From NCBI RefSeq assembly GCF_900095865.1, contig NZ_FMIZ01000007.1:186001-250000 (forward strand): 64,000 bases of DNA. Reading direction: 5' to 3'. The notes beneath the pieces were generated by a model. The model worked only from the letters and a program-made list of their open reading frames with translations. It searched no databases and had not been told where the DNA came from. This DNA comes from Massilioclostridium coli. GTDB taxonomy: Bacteria > Bacillota > Clostridia > Oscillospirales > Ruminococcaceae. Of the stretch, positions 1-8,000 are shown piece by piece; position 1 is the first letter of the stretch; each line of letters begins with the position of its first letter. The translations under genes were made by a program, and so were the position numbers.

Positions 1-15
1 TGATGGAAATAAAAA

Positions 16-49
16 AGATATAGGCTCTCGTATTGGAGAGCCTATATCT
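16..49. promoter_or_regulatory. Perfect 14-bp hairpin upstream of mnmM
   Basis: Two perfectly complementary 14-base arms (16-29 and 36-49) enclose a 6-base loop, and the structure ends a few bases before the GAAGGAG ribosome-binding site of the first gene. The T-rich tail that would make it an intrinsic terminator lies on the minus-strand side (run of A at 11-16). No minus-strand gene is seen to its right. It may be the terminator of something outside the window read from the right, or an mRNA-stabilising or attenuating hairpin of the gene that follows. Confidence 0.6.
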
Positions 50-67
50 ATAGAAGGAGATTTTTCA

Positions 68-637
68 ATGAATACACGATTGAATGCTTTGGGGATTGCT
101 CATCAATTTATTATAGAGCATGTAAAGCCAGGGGATTTATGCGTTGACGCGACGATGGGGCGTGGAAACGACACCGCTTTTTTGTGTGAACTGGTGGGGG
201 AAACCGGAAAAGTAGTTGCTTTTGATGTGCAGCAGGATGCGGTGGAAAGCACCAAATTGTTGTTAGAACAAAAGGGGTTATCCAAACGTGCGGAACTTCA
301 TCTTGATAGTCATAGTAATATGGCAAATTATCTACAACCAGAAACAGTAAGCTGCATTACTTTTAATTTTGGGTGGCTACCTGGTGGAGACCATAAAATT
401 TTTACCCAGCCGGAAACCAGTATTGCAGCAATCAATCAGGGGCTGGAATTGTTAAAACCGGATGGAATCATGAGCCTGTGCATTTACTATGGAAAGGATA
501 CCGGATTTGCGGAAAAGGATGCACTACTTGAATTTCTTCCTACAATTGACAGCCAAAAATATACGGTTATCATTAACAGTTTTGCCAACCGCCCTAACTG
601 TCCACCAATTCCTGTTATGATCTATAAGCGAACCTGA
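68..637 (+). CDS. mnmM: tRNA methyltransferase MnmM (YtqB family)
   Basis: The 189-residue protein belongs to the YtqB/rRNA_methylase-like class I SAM-dependent methyltransferases. B. subtilis YtqB has been reported as MnmM, which methylates the 5-aminomethyl group of wobble 2-thiouridine in tRNA. The SAM-binding motif VDATMGRGNDTAFL lies near residues 25-38, followed by the acidic strand VVAFDVQ and the family motif FNFGWLPGGDH near residue 100. Length is normal for the family. The start is supported by GAAGGAG ahead of the ATG. It stands alone, with a gap of about 65 bp before the next gene. Assignment to the family is firm; the exact tRNA substrate is inferred from the family. Confidence 0.85.
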   Translation: MNTRLNALGIAHQFIIEHVKPGDLCVDATMGRGNDTAFLCELVGETGKVVAFDVQQDAVESTKLLLEQKGLSKRAELHLDSHSNMANYLQPETVSCITFNFGWLPGGDHKIFTQPETSIAAINQGLELLKPDGIMSLCIYYGKDTGFAEKDALLEFLPTIDSQKYTVIINSFANRPNCPPIPVMIYKRT

Positions 638-701
638 GGTTTAAACTACTGATTTCCGTATATAATAATATTAGATTTAAGGAAGAAAGCGAGGGAACAA
701 T

Positions 702-989
702 ATGAATTTTAGCATGGAATCCAACCGCATTTATAAATTGGATGAGTCAGGCCGGCTAATTGCGGAGGTAACATTTCCTAGTGTTTCTACCAAAGTAGTG
801 AATATTAACCACACTTTTGTGGATGAAAGCCTAAAAGGGCAAGGAATAGCGGATAAGTTAATGAAAGCCGTTGTATATGAACTGAGGGAAACTGGAAAGA
901 AAGCCCGTACCACTTGCCCTTATGCAACCAAATGGTTTGAACGCCATCCAGAAGCCCAGGATGTTTACACAACCAGTTTTTTAGAATAA
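702..989 (+). CDS. Small GNAT-like N-acetyltransferase (YidJ/YjdJ type)
   Basis: The 95-residue protein looks like the minimal GNAT fold of the GCN5-related YjdJ group. It has a beta strand with a conserved HTFVDESLKGQGIADKLM segment (residues about 45-62) that corresponds to the acetyl-CoA pyrophosphate-binding loop (R/Q-x-x-G-x-G/A; here GQGIA). This is followed by an alpha helix and a terminal CPYATKWFERHPE segment typical of this small group. The substrate is unknown; members are often annotated only as acetyltransferases. A GAGGGAACA ribosome-binding site lies ahead of the ATG. The gene is closed by an intrinsic terminator directly after the stop codon. Confidence 0.8.
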   Translation: MNFSMESNRIYKLDESGRLIAEVTFPSVSTKVVNINHTFVDESLKGQGIADKLMKAVVYELRETGKKARTTCPYATKWFERHPEAQDVYTTSFLE

Positions 990-992
990 TCT

Positions 993-1023
993 AAAATCCC
1001 CTGGAAAAACAGGGGATTTTTTG
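993..1023 (+). terminator. Intrinsic terminator after the GNAT gene
   Basis: An 11-base arm (AAAATCCCCTG) pairs with CAGGGGATTTT across a 6-base loop and runs directly into a T tract. It begins a few bases after the stop codon of the small acetyltransferase. Confidence 0.9.
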
Positions 1024-1284
1024 TGGTTAAATGCCTTTACTATTTAAGTAAATCTATCAATTTACAACAGTTATGGGGAGGATGCCATATAAAAATGCTT
1101 TGTTGTATAATTAAAACTAAGGTTTGATTTACAAGTTTATTTTGAAAGTTTGGAACAGCTATGGTTTCACAAATAGATAATCCCAATACTTATATTTTGT
1201 TCATTGGTAGTGTTATGATGAAATTAAAAATTAGTAATCTGCTTGTTTGATATAAAAAATAATTTTAATTGTAAAGAAAAACTC
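1024..1284. other. AT-rich gap without a recognised gene
   Basis: About 260 bases between the terminator of the GNAT gene and the ylxM promoter. I see no convincing ORF, RNA gene or repeat here. Confidence 0.6.
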
Positions 1285-1313
1285 TTGACATTTTGTTGGA
1301 AATCAGGTACAAT
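1285..1313 (+). promoter_or_regulatory. Sigma-A promoter of the ylxM-ffh operon
   Basis: TTGACA at 1285-1290 and TACAAT at 1308-1313 are separated by 17 bp, close to the ideal vegetative promoter. It lies about 60 bp before the ylxM start. Confidence 0.85.
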
Positions 1314-1370
1314 ATCGTTTGTAAAGTTTTGAGCTTTACAAATCTGGTCAGAAACCCAGGAGGCGAGCCC

Positions 1371-1742
1371 ATGAGCAAAAATTTGCATGTATCCGTATTG
1401 TTGGATTATTATGGGAACTTGTTAACCGAAAAACAGCGGGATCTGGCAGAACTTTACTATAATGATGATTTATCGTTAGGCGAAATTGCCGAGATTACGA
1501 ATATAACCCGTCAAGGGGTACATGACAGTATCAAACGAACCGAAGCTGTGCTGTTAGAATATGAAGAGAAAATAGGGTTACAGCAAAAAACGGATGATAT
1601 AATTGGTTTATTGGAAAAAGTAAACAAACGCATCCAGCGTTTGCAAGATACCTGCCAAAAAACAAATGGGTCCAGTTTGATCATGGATGAGTTGATAAAA
1701 TTAGAAAAACTAGTAACCAACTGCTTAAAAGATTACGAATAA
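1371..1742 (+). CDS. ylxM: YlxM, SRP-associated HTH protein (UPF0122)
   Basis: The 123-residue protein matches YlxM/UPF0122, a helix-turn-helix protein encoded with ffh in Firmicutes and reported to modulate the signal recognition particle GTPase. The N-terminal half contains LLTEKQRDLAELYYNDDLSLGEIA, a sigma-region-4-like HTH. The C-terminal half is a predicted coiled coil. The ATG at 1371 is preferred because AGGAGGCGAG sits just upstream; the frame is open farther 5' but would run into the promoter. It precedes ffh with a 15-bp gap containing AAGGAGG, so the two are co-transcribed. Confidence 0.88.
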   Translation: MSKNLHVSVLLDYYGNLLTEKQRDLAELYYNDDLSLGEIAEITNITRQGVHDSIKRTEAVLLEYEEKIGLQQKTDDIIGLLEKVNKRIQRLQDTCQKTNGSSLIMDELIKLEKLVTNCLKDYE

Positions 1743-1757
1743 GGAGGATGAGCACCA

Positions 1758-3101
1758 ATGGCTTTTGAAGGCTTGACAGATAAACTATCCGCGGCGTTTA
1801 AAAAGCTTCGGTCTAAAGGAAAATTGACTGAGAGCGACGTCAAAACAGCAATGCGGGAAGTAAAGCTGGCTTTATTGGAAGCGGATGTAAACTACAAAGT
1901 AGTAAAAGATTTTGTTGCCAAAATCAGCGAACGCTGTGTTGGATCCGATGTGCTCACCAGTTTAACTCCTGCTCAGCAAGTAATTAAAATTGTAAATGAA
2001 GAACTTTGTGCTTTAATGGGGAATACAGGTGTTTCGATTAAATTTCCTTCAAAGCCGCCTTGTGTTGTGATGATGTGTGGCTTACAAGGAAGTGGTAAAA
2101 CAACCCATTCCGCTAAACTGGCAAAATACTACCGTTCCAAAGGGCACCGTCCTTTGTTGGTTGCTTGTGACGTATACCGTCCGGCGGCGATTCAACAATT
2201 GAAGGTAGTAGGGGAACAAGCTGGGGTTCCAGTATTTGAAATGGGTCAGGACGATCCCGTTAAAATCTCAAAACAGGCAATCCGTCATGCGAAAGATCAC
2301 GGCAATGATTTGGTTATTTTGGATACCGCCGGCCGTCTGCATATTGATGAAGCATTGATGGATGAATTGAAAAATATTAAATCTGCAGTAGAACCTAATG
2401 AAATTTTGTTGGTTGTAGATGCCATGACAGGTCAGGACGCTGTTAATGTAGCAAAATCATTTAATGAATTGTTGGATGTAAGCGGCGTTATTTTGACCAA
2501 ATTGGATGGTGATACCCGTGGTGGTGCTGCGCTCTCTGTGCTGGCTGTTACTGGAAAACCAATCAAATTTAATGGGATTGGCGAAAAATTAGATGATTTG
2601 GAAGAATTCCATCCAGAGCGTATGGCTTCCCGAATCCTTGGTATGGGCGATGTTTTAACCTTGATTGAGAAAGCAGAGTCCAGCATGGATTTAAAAGAAT
2701 CCGAAAAGATGGCCCGCAAATTAAAAGAGAATTCTTTTGATTTAAATGATTTGTTATCCCAAATGCAACAGATGAAAAAAATGGGTAGTATCCAACAGAT
2801 TATTTCCATGATTCCAGGTTTGGGTAACAAAGTAAAAGAAGAAGACCTGGATGCAGGCGATAAGAAAATGAAGGTTACAGAAGCTATTATTTATTCTATG
2901 ACCCCAGAAGAACGTAAGAAACCGTCTATCATCAGTCCCTCCCGAAAACGCCGTATTGCAGCAGGAAGTGGGACTCAAGTGCAGGATGTGAATCAGCTGT
3001 TAAAACAGTTTGAGAATATGCAAAAAATGATGAAGCAATTTGGCGGTACAAAAAAAGGAAAACGTCGCAAATTAATGATGCCCCCAGGAATGGGATTTTA
3101 A
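1758..3101 (+). CDS. ffh: Signal recognition particle GTPase Ffh (SRP54)
   Basis: Ffh binds the 4.5S/6S SRP RNA and signal peptides and targets nascent membrane and secreted proteins to FtsY at the membrane. The 447 residues show the N domain (about 1-90), then the G domain with Walker A GLQGSGKTT near residue 108, DTAGRLHID, and TKLDGDTRGGAALS. The methionine-rich M domain follows (about 300-447), with repeated QMQQMKKM and MQKMMKQF segments that form the signal-peptide groove and RNA-binding helices. The length is normal. It is the second gene of the ylxM operon, followed by rpsP about 85 bp downstream. Confidence 0.97.
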   Translation: MAFEGLTDKLSAAFKKLRSKGKLTESDVKTAMREVKLALLEADVNYKVVKDFVAKISERCVGSDVLTSLTPAQQVIKIVNEELCALMGNTGVSIKFPSKPPCVVMMCGLQGSGKTTHSAKLAKYYRSKGHRPLLVACDVYRPAAIQQLKVVGEQAGVPVFEMGQDDPVKISKQAIRHAKDHGNDLVILDTAGRLHIDEALMDELKNIKSAVEPNEILLVVDAMTGQDAVNVAKSFNELLDVSGVILTKLDGDTRGGAALSVLAVTGKPIKFNGIGEKLDDLEEFHPERMASRILGMGDVLTLIEKAESSMDLKESEKMARKLKENSFDLNDLLSQMQQMKKMGSIQQIISMIPGLGNKVKEEDLDAGDKKMKVTEAIIYSMTPEERKKPSIISPSRKRRIAAGSGTQVQDVNQLLKQFENMQKMMKQFGGTKKGKRRKLMMPPGMGF

Positions 3102-3187
3102 TGGAGTTACCGCTTTGTGAAAAAAGCTGTAATAGATCAGCGTGAAATACGCTAAAAAAGATAGAAATCATGCAGGAGGTGACAGAA

Positions 3188-3430
3188 ATGGCTGTTAAAA
3201 TTAGATTGCGCCGTATGGGTGCGAAAAAAGCTCCATTCTACCGTATTGTTGTAGCTGATTCCAGATACCCAAGAGACGGAAGATTTATTGAAGAATTGGG
3301 TACTTATGATCCAAACAACAAAAACAACTCTGTATCCGTAGATGCAGATAAAGTAAAATCTTGGATTAGCACTGGTGCACAACCAACTGATACTGTAAAG
3401 AGATTGCTGAAACAAAACGGCGTTATGTAA
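3188..3430 (+). CDS. rpsP: 30S ribosomal protein S16
   Basis: The 80-residue product begins [26 protein letters not shown], the conserved S16 N-terminus, and contains the [12 protein letters not shown] motif. S16 binds 16S rRNA and is needed for 30S assembly. The start at 3188 is chosen over an in-frame upstream codon because AGGAGGTG lies just ahead and the protein then matches S16 at its first residue. It follows ffh, as in many Firmicutes. Confidence 0.97.
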   Translation: MAVKIRLRRMGAKKAPFYRIVVADSRYPRDGRFIEELGTYDPNNKNNSVSVDADKVKSWISTGAQPTDTVKRLLKQNGVM

Positions 3431-3524
3431 TTTTGTTTTAGTTGCGGAATTGCCCGGGGAGCTTTCTCTCCGGGCTTCCGTGTACCTTCAAAAACCACTT
3501 TTTCCGACGAAGGGAGTTTACACA

Positions 3525-3758
3525 ATGGAAGAATTATTGGTAATTATTGCAAAAGGTCTGGTAGAAGATAAAGATGCAGTTACTGTTACTGCTGATGAAC
3601 CAGACCAAGAAGGCGTTATTGTATACCATCTGCATGTAGCTGCTGACGATATGGGCCGTGTCATTGGAAAACAAGGCCGTATTGCAAAAGCGTTGCGTAC
3701 TATTGCAAGGGCTGGTGCAAACCGTTTAGGACAAAAAATTTCTGTAGAAATTGATTAA
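3525..3758 (+). CDS. khpA: KH-domain RNA-binding protein KhpA
   Basis: The 77-residue protein is a single KH domain (YlqC/KhpA family) with the GxxG-type loop VIGKQGRIAKALRTI near residues 44-58. KhpA binds RNA, often as a partner of KhpB/EloR, and influences cell elongation in Streptococcus. The ATG at 3525 follows AAGGGAG; an upstream in-frame start would translate through a GC-rich inverted repeat and is unlikely. It sits downstream of rpsP as in most Firmicutes, but here a terminator follows at once, and rimM-trmD-rplS, which usually continue the operon, are absent. Confidence 0.93.
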   Translation: MEELLVIIAKGLVEDKDAVTVTADEPDQEGVIVYHLHVAADDMGRVIGKQGRIAKALRTIARAGANRLGQKISVEID

Positions 3759-3768
3759 TAAAGAAACC

Positions 3769-3801
3769 AAAAAGGAACTGGACTTTTCAGTTCCTTTTTT
3801 A
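3769..3801 (+). terminator. Intrinsic terminator after khpA
   Basis: AAAAGGAACTG pairs with CAGTTCCTTTT around a short loop and is followed by a long T tract. It ends the ylxM-ffh-rpsP-khpA transcript. Confidence 0.92.
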
Positions 3802-4009
3802 TTTTGTCTATCAATAAACTCGTTTTTTCTTTTCAATACTAGGAAAGTGATCTGCTAATAAGAACCTTATAAGAATAGACGATTTCACAAACTTATATAT
3901 TTTTGGAAATTAGTTATGCCTATTTTGAAAAAGATAGTGTTATAAAATCATAGTCTGTTATTTCGTAAATCAATAATGTCATTGGAAATCTGTTATTATA
4001 GCTGAATTC

Positions 4010-4838
4010 TATTTTCTTCATTTCAATGACTATTGCGCCAGCTACTACCAATACCGCTAATCCTGCAAGTGGGGAAACATTCTCTGTTTTAGTGACATTT
4101 GCTTTTGGTATTGTGTTTCTTGCACGATTTTGGTTTGCTTCACTTCCTGTTGTCCCTATTAGTTCCAGTTTGCTTTGTGCCGCCTTCACTTCCATTGCTT
4201 TTGTGTTGATTGTCCCTTTTTCTTTGCTTAGATAATTGTTGTTTAACATTGTCTGCGTGTTCTGCTAACAATACTTGGAACCTTGTCGCGCTTTCTGCTG
4301 TGTATTGGTCTAAGTCGATTCCTTTCGCTTCTTCTACTATTTTGTCTAATAAGCTCTTGTCTGCTTTAAACCTCAGTTACAGCCTTCCTGCTAACAGGGT
4401 ATCTACTGTTTCGTTGATTTCTTCCTGTGTTGTGTCTGCATTGATATAGGCTTCTTCTGTTTTTGCTTTCGTTTCTGCATAGATTCCCCAGGTGCTTTCT
4501 GTATATGTTTCCTGTTGATATTCTTTTGTCGCTTGGATTAAGATTTTTTATCTGCTGGTTTTTATATACTGTTCCCAGTTCGTCGTATGCTCTGTTAATT
4601 TTTTGCATTGCATCTGGATCTGCCAATACTGTTGCTGACTGTTCCAATGCTTTTATAAAGTTTTTTTGAATGTACCATCCTTGTAACCATCCAGATCTAC
4701 TTTACTCATTTTATTATACAACGCTTGCAGTTTTGTTTTATTCTTTGCTTGAAAGTCCAGCTTATAGATTTCATTCAAAAAAATTTTTAGTATATTAGTA
4801 TAAGGAAATAAAAAATAGCCTTTGTTATAGAAATGCAA
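4010..4838 (-). pseudogene. Decayed FIVAR-repeat and cell-wall-anchor remnant
   Basis: Read on the minus strand from 4838 downward, several frames together reconstruct the C-terminus of a surface protein like the intact ones in this window. The first piece, ending near 4655, reads NEIYKLDFQAKNKTKLQALY and aligns with the IHKLGFQAGDKTALQNLY stalk segment. The next holds VLADPDAMQKINRAYDEL (about 4580-4630). The following piece (4381-4440) reads ADTTQEEINETVDTLLAGRL, then LRFKADKSLLDKIVEEAKG. The last holds a hydrophobic segment, SPLAGLAVLVVAGAIVIEMKK (about 4010-4080), where the sorting motif TGD has become TEN. At least two or three frameshifts separate the pieces and no N-terminal catalytic part is present. 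It is a dead 3' fragment. Confidence 0.8.
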
Positions 4839-4904
4839 GATTTAAGATAGGAGGATACAAATTCCAAACCTATATAATGAGTTATAAATTTTGCTCAATC
4901 CTAA

Positions 4905-4933
4905 TTGACAATTTATTTTTATATAATTATAAT
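4905..4933 (+). promoter_or_regulatory. Consensus sigma-A promoter of the first rhamnosidase
   Basis: A perfect TTGACA (4905-4910) and a perfect TATAAT (4928-4933) are 17 bp apart. This predicts a leader of about 100 nt before the ATG at 5039. Confidence 0.85.
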
Positions 4934-4975
4934 AAAATTAATATTTGTTTATATTTTTTATTTAATTTATCTAAT

Positions 4976-4986
4976 AAAAGGAGGTG
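4976..4986 (+). promoter_or_regulatory. Orphan perfect Shine-Dalgarno in the leader (STAB-SD-like)
   Basis: AAAAGGAGGTG matches the anti-Shine-Dalgarno of 16S rRNA, but no ATG, GTG or TTG follows at a usable distance. The true ribosome-binding site, TAGGAGGAAAAA, lies about 45 nt downstream. The element would be about 36 nt from the predicted 5' end. It resembles the STAB-SD of Bacillus thuringiensis cry3Aa, where 30S binding protects the mRNA 5' end from decay. The stabilising role here is an inference. Confidence 0.5.
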
Positions 4987-5038
4987 CTCGTTTTTATTTT
5001 AATTCACTAATATCAACCATAAAGTTTAGGAGGAAAAA

Positions 5039-8000
5039 ATGAGAAAGAAAAATTTTATTTTAGCCAAACGGCTTGCGGCTGGGTTATTAGCTGCCTGCTT
5101 ATTGGGTAGCACAAACATAGTATTTAGCTATGCTGAGGAGCATCAAAGCCCTCTTGTAGTTCAGGATTTATTGACGAACGGAGTGGATTCTCCAGAAGCA
5201 ATTGATCCCGGTTCTCCTTTATTCTCTTGGGAAATACAGAGTAATAAGAGGGGTTGCTATCAAACAGCCTACCAGATTATTGTGACAGAAAACCTTTCTG
5301 GAAAACAGGTTTGGGATAGTGGAAAAGTGGATTCCAACCAGTCTTCCTATGTTTCTTACAGTGGGCCAACACTAGCTTCTGACACAGAATATGATTGGAA
5401 AGTTCGCACATGGGATAATTTTAATAATGTCAGTGAATACAGTAGTCCCTCTTCTTTCCGGATTGGTTTAAATACAACAGAGTGGCAGGCAGATTATATT
5501 TGGGATGGCACCGAAAATCAAAACAACTTTGCTTATTTCCGTAAATCATTCCAGGTTAACCAGCCAATCAAACAAGCGGTTGTTTATACTTCTGCACATA
5601 ACGATTACCAACTCTATGTAAATGGAAACTTTGTTGGGGTAGGTCCCGCTAGAAGCGACCCATATACATATGGCCAATATTGTGCATATGATATTACAGG
5701 ACAATTGCAGGAAGGGGAAAATGTATTTGCCTCTTTAGCCCATTGGCATGGTGCCTGGTCTGACTCTGGAGTAAACGCTTCACCGGCTTATATCCTGGAA
5801 GCCCATATTACTTATGAAGATGGTTCTACCGATATCATCAAAACAGATGATACCTGGAAGGTATCCCCAACTAATCCATACAAAGAGGAAGATCCTGTTT
5901 ATTTTGGACATTATGGCGGAGTAAACAATCGTGCTTCTATCTATTATGATTCCCAGAAAGAGATGGATGGTTGGAATACAGTCGGATTTGATGACCAATC
6001 CTGGCAAAATGCAACGGTAGTGGACCGAAGTAACTACCAACTTTATGCCCAATTGGTAAGCGAAGAAAAAGAAAAAGAGTGGATGGAACCTGTTTCAATC
6101 ACCCAACAGGGAGATAAATGGCTAGTCGATTTTGGCAAATGTTTGACTGGATGGCCAGAATTGAAACTCCATAACAATGCGGCTGGTTCTCAGGTAAAAA
6201 TACAGTATTGGGAAGTGGAACAAGGTTGGGGAGATGCTGGCTATGATACCTATGTTTGCTCTGGCGGTGAAGAAACTTTTAAAACGCCATATGTACGTCA
6301 CACCAGTTTCCGACTTTTGGAAATTTCTGGATACCAGGGAGAATTAACTGCTGATGATGTAAAAGGAATTGTAGCTTATTCTGATGTGGATCTGCAAGGA
6401 AGTTTCCAAAGTTCCGATGAACGTTTAAATGCAGTATTTGAAATGTGTGAACGTTCTAGTAGGCAGAATATCCAACAAGGGATCATCAGCGTAGATGCCA
6501 ACCGTGAACAAAGCCCTTGGACTGCGGACTCCTGGAACATTGGAATTGGTTATCTCTACAACCACGCTAACACAATGGTAATCGATAAAGTTATCAAGGA
6601 TTATGCTGGTGAACAGCTGGCTAGCGGAAACTTTTTAACTTGTAGCCCGGCAAGAGATTTTATGTCTGAAATGCCAGAGTGGTCAATGTATTGGCCAATG
6701 ATGCTATGGGAACAATATCTGTTTAGCGGAAATGCCAATTTGTTGCAAGAGTATTATCCAAATTTAATCCGGTTTATGGATTATATGGAACGCTACTACT
6801 CCTCTGGTACAGGGCTATACAACCCTCCAGGCTCAAGGGCTTCGGACTATGCTGGAGGAAGCCTGGAAAATGGTGGGGATAATATTGCAACCAATAGCCA
6901 ATTGTATATGAATTTTAATATTGCTTCCAATATCGCAAAAACAATTGGAAACGATTCAGATGCAGACCATTATGCGAAACAAGCAGAAGAATTAAAACAA
7001 GCAATCAATCGCAATCTATTGGTAAACGGTGAAAAATACAAGACCAGTTCTGGAAGCGGACAAACCCATCCACTGGGAACCGCATGGGCGTTGAGAAGCG
7101 GCGTTGTACCAGAAGCATTTTATGACCGTGTTGTCACCTGGCTGGCAAAACAAAAAAACAACTATGATGTTGGCGGATATGGCGGAGATGCTTTATATAA
7201 TGGTTTGTATACCGCAGGTTTAGGCAAAATCGCCACCCAGGATTTTGCACGTTATGATACCATGCTTTCCACTAATAACACAAACTGGGAATCTTTTGGA
7301 GAACTGAGTATTGATAATATGGGTAACCATGCTTGGACAGCCTATCCTTCTTACATTCTGCCTAGATATGTAGGTGGAATTCATCCAAGTAGTGGAGGAT
7401 TTGAAACTGTGGACATCAAACCTGTTACTGGAGGACTGGAATGGGCAAGAACTTCTATTCCAACTATAAAGGGAACAATCACTACTAACTGGAATGTTGT
7501 CAGCGAAAATCAGTTTACTATGGAAGTTACTATTCCAGCTAATGTAACAGCTAAAATTTATGTGCCAGATAATGATATGGATCAGCTTGTGGTAAGCGAA
7601 TCCGGTGTTTCTGTATTTGAAAATAACCATTTTATTTCCGGAGTAGATGGATTGCAACAGGCAGAAAAGCAGGATGGTTATATTATATTTACTGCAGGCA
7701 GTGGTACCTATTCCTTTCAGGTTACTGGAGAACCACTTCATACTCCTGATATTGGAAAGGAAGAAGAAACTGGAGTTGTCATTGATGATGACCAGGCAAC
7801 TTATACAAACGAATGGGTTTACGAAACAGCTTCCAACCACAATGACCGGTATGGAGACGGATTTCATTATATTGGTTGGGTTTCTGGTGAACCAACTGCT
7901 TCCGCATCCTATACCACTACCATTGAAGAGGATGGCGAATACGATGTATTTGCTTGGTGGGGTGTCCATTCCAACAGAGCCACTAACACTCCATATACCA

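Larger units (their letters stand above)
3802..5038. other. Intergenic region holding the remnant and the GH78 leader
   Basis: Apart from the minus-strand pseudogene (4010-4838) and the promoter and leader of the rhamnosidase (from 4905), this AT-rich stretch has no intact gene that I can support. Short ORFs on the plus strand here are mirror images of the pseudogene. Confidence 0.7.

Noticed and set aside
3920-4249. 109-codon minus-strand ORF as an independent gene
   Set aside because: It is only one frame of the decayed stalk and anchor remnant; continuing homology lies in other frames next to it.
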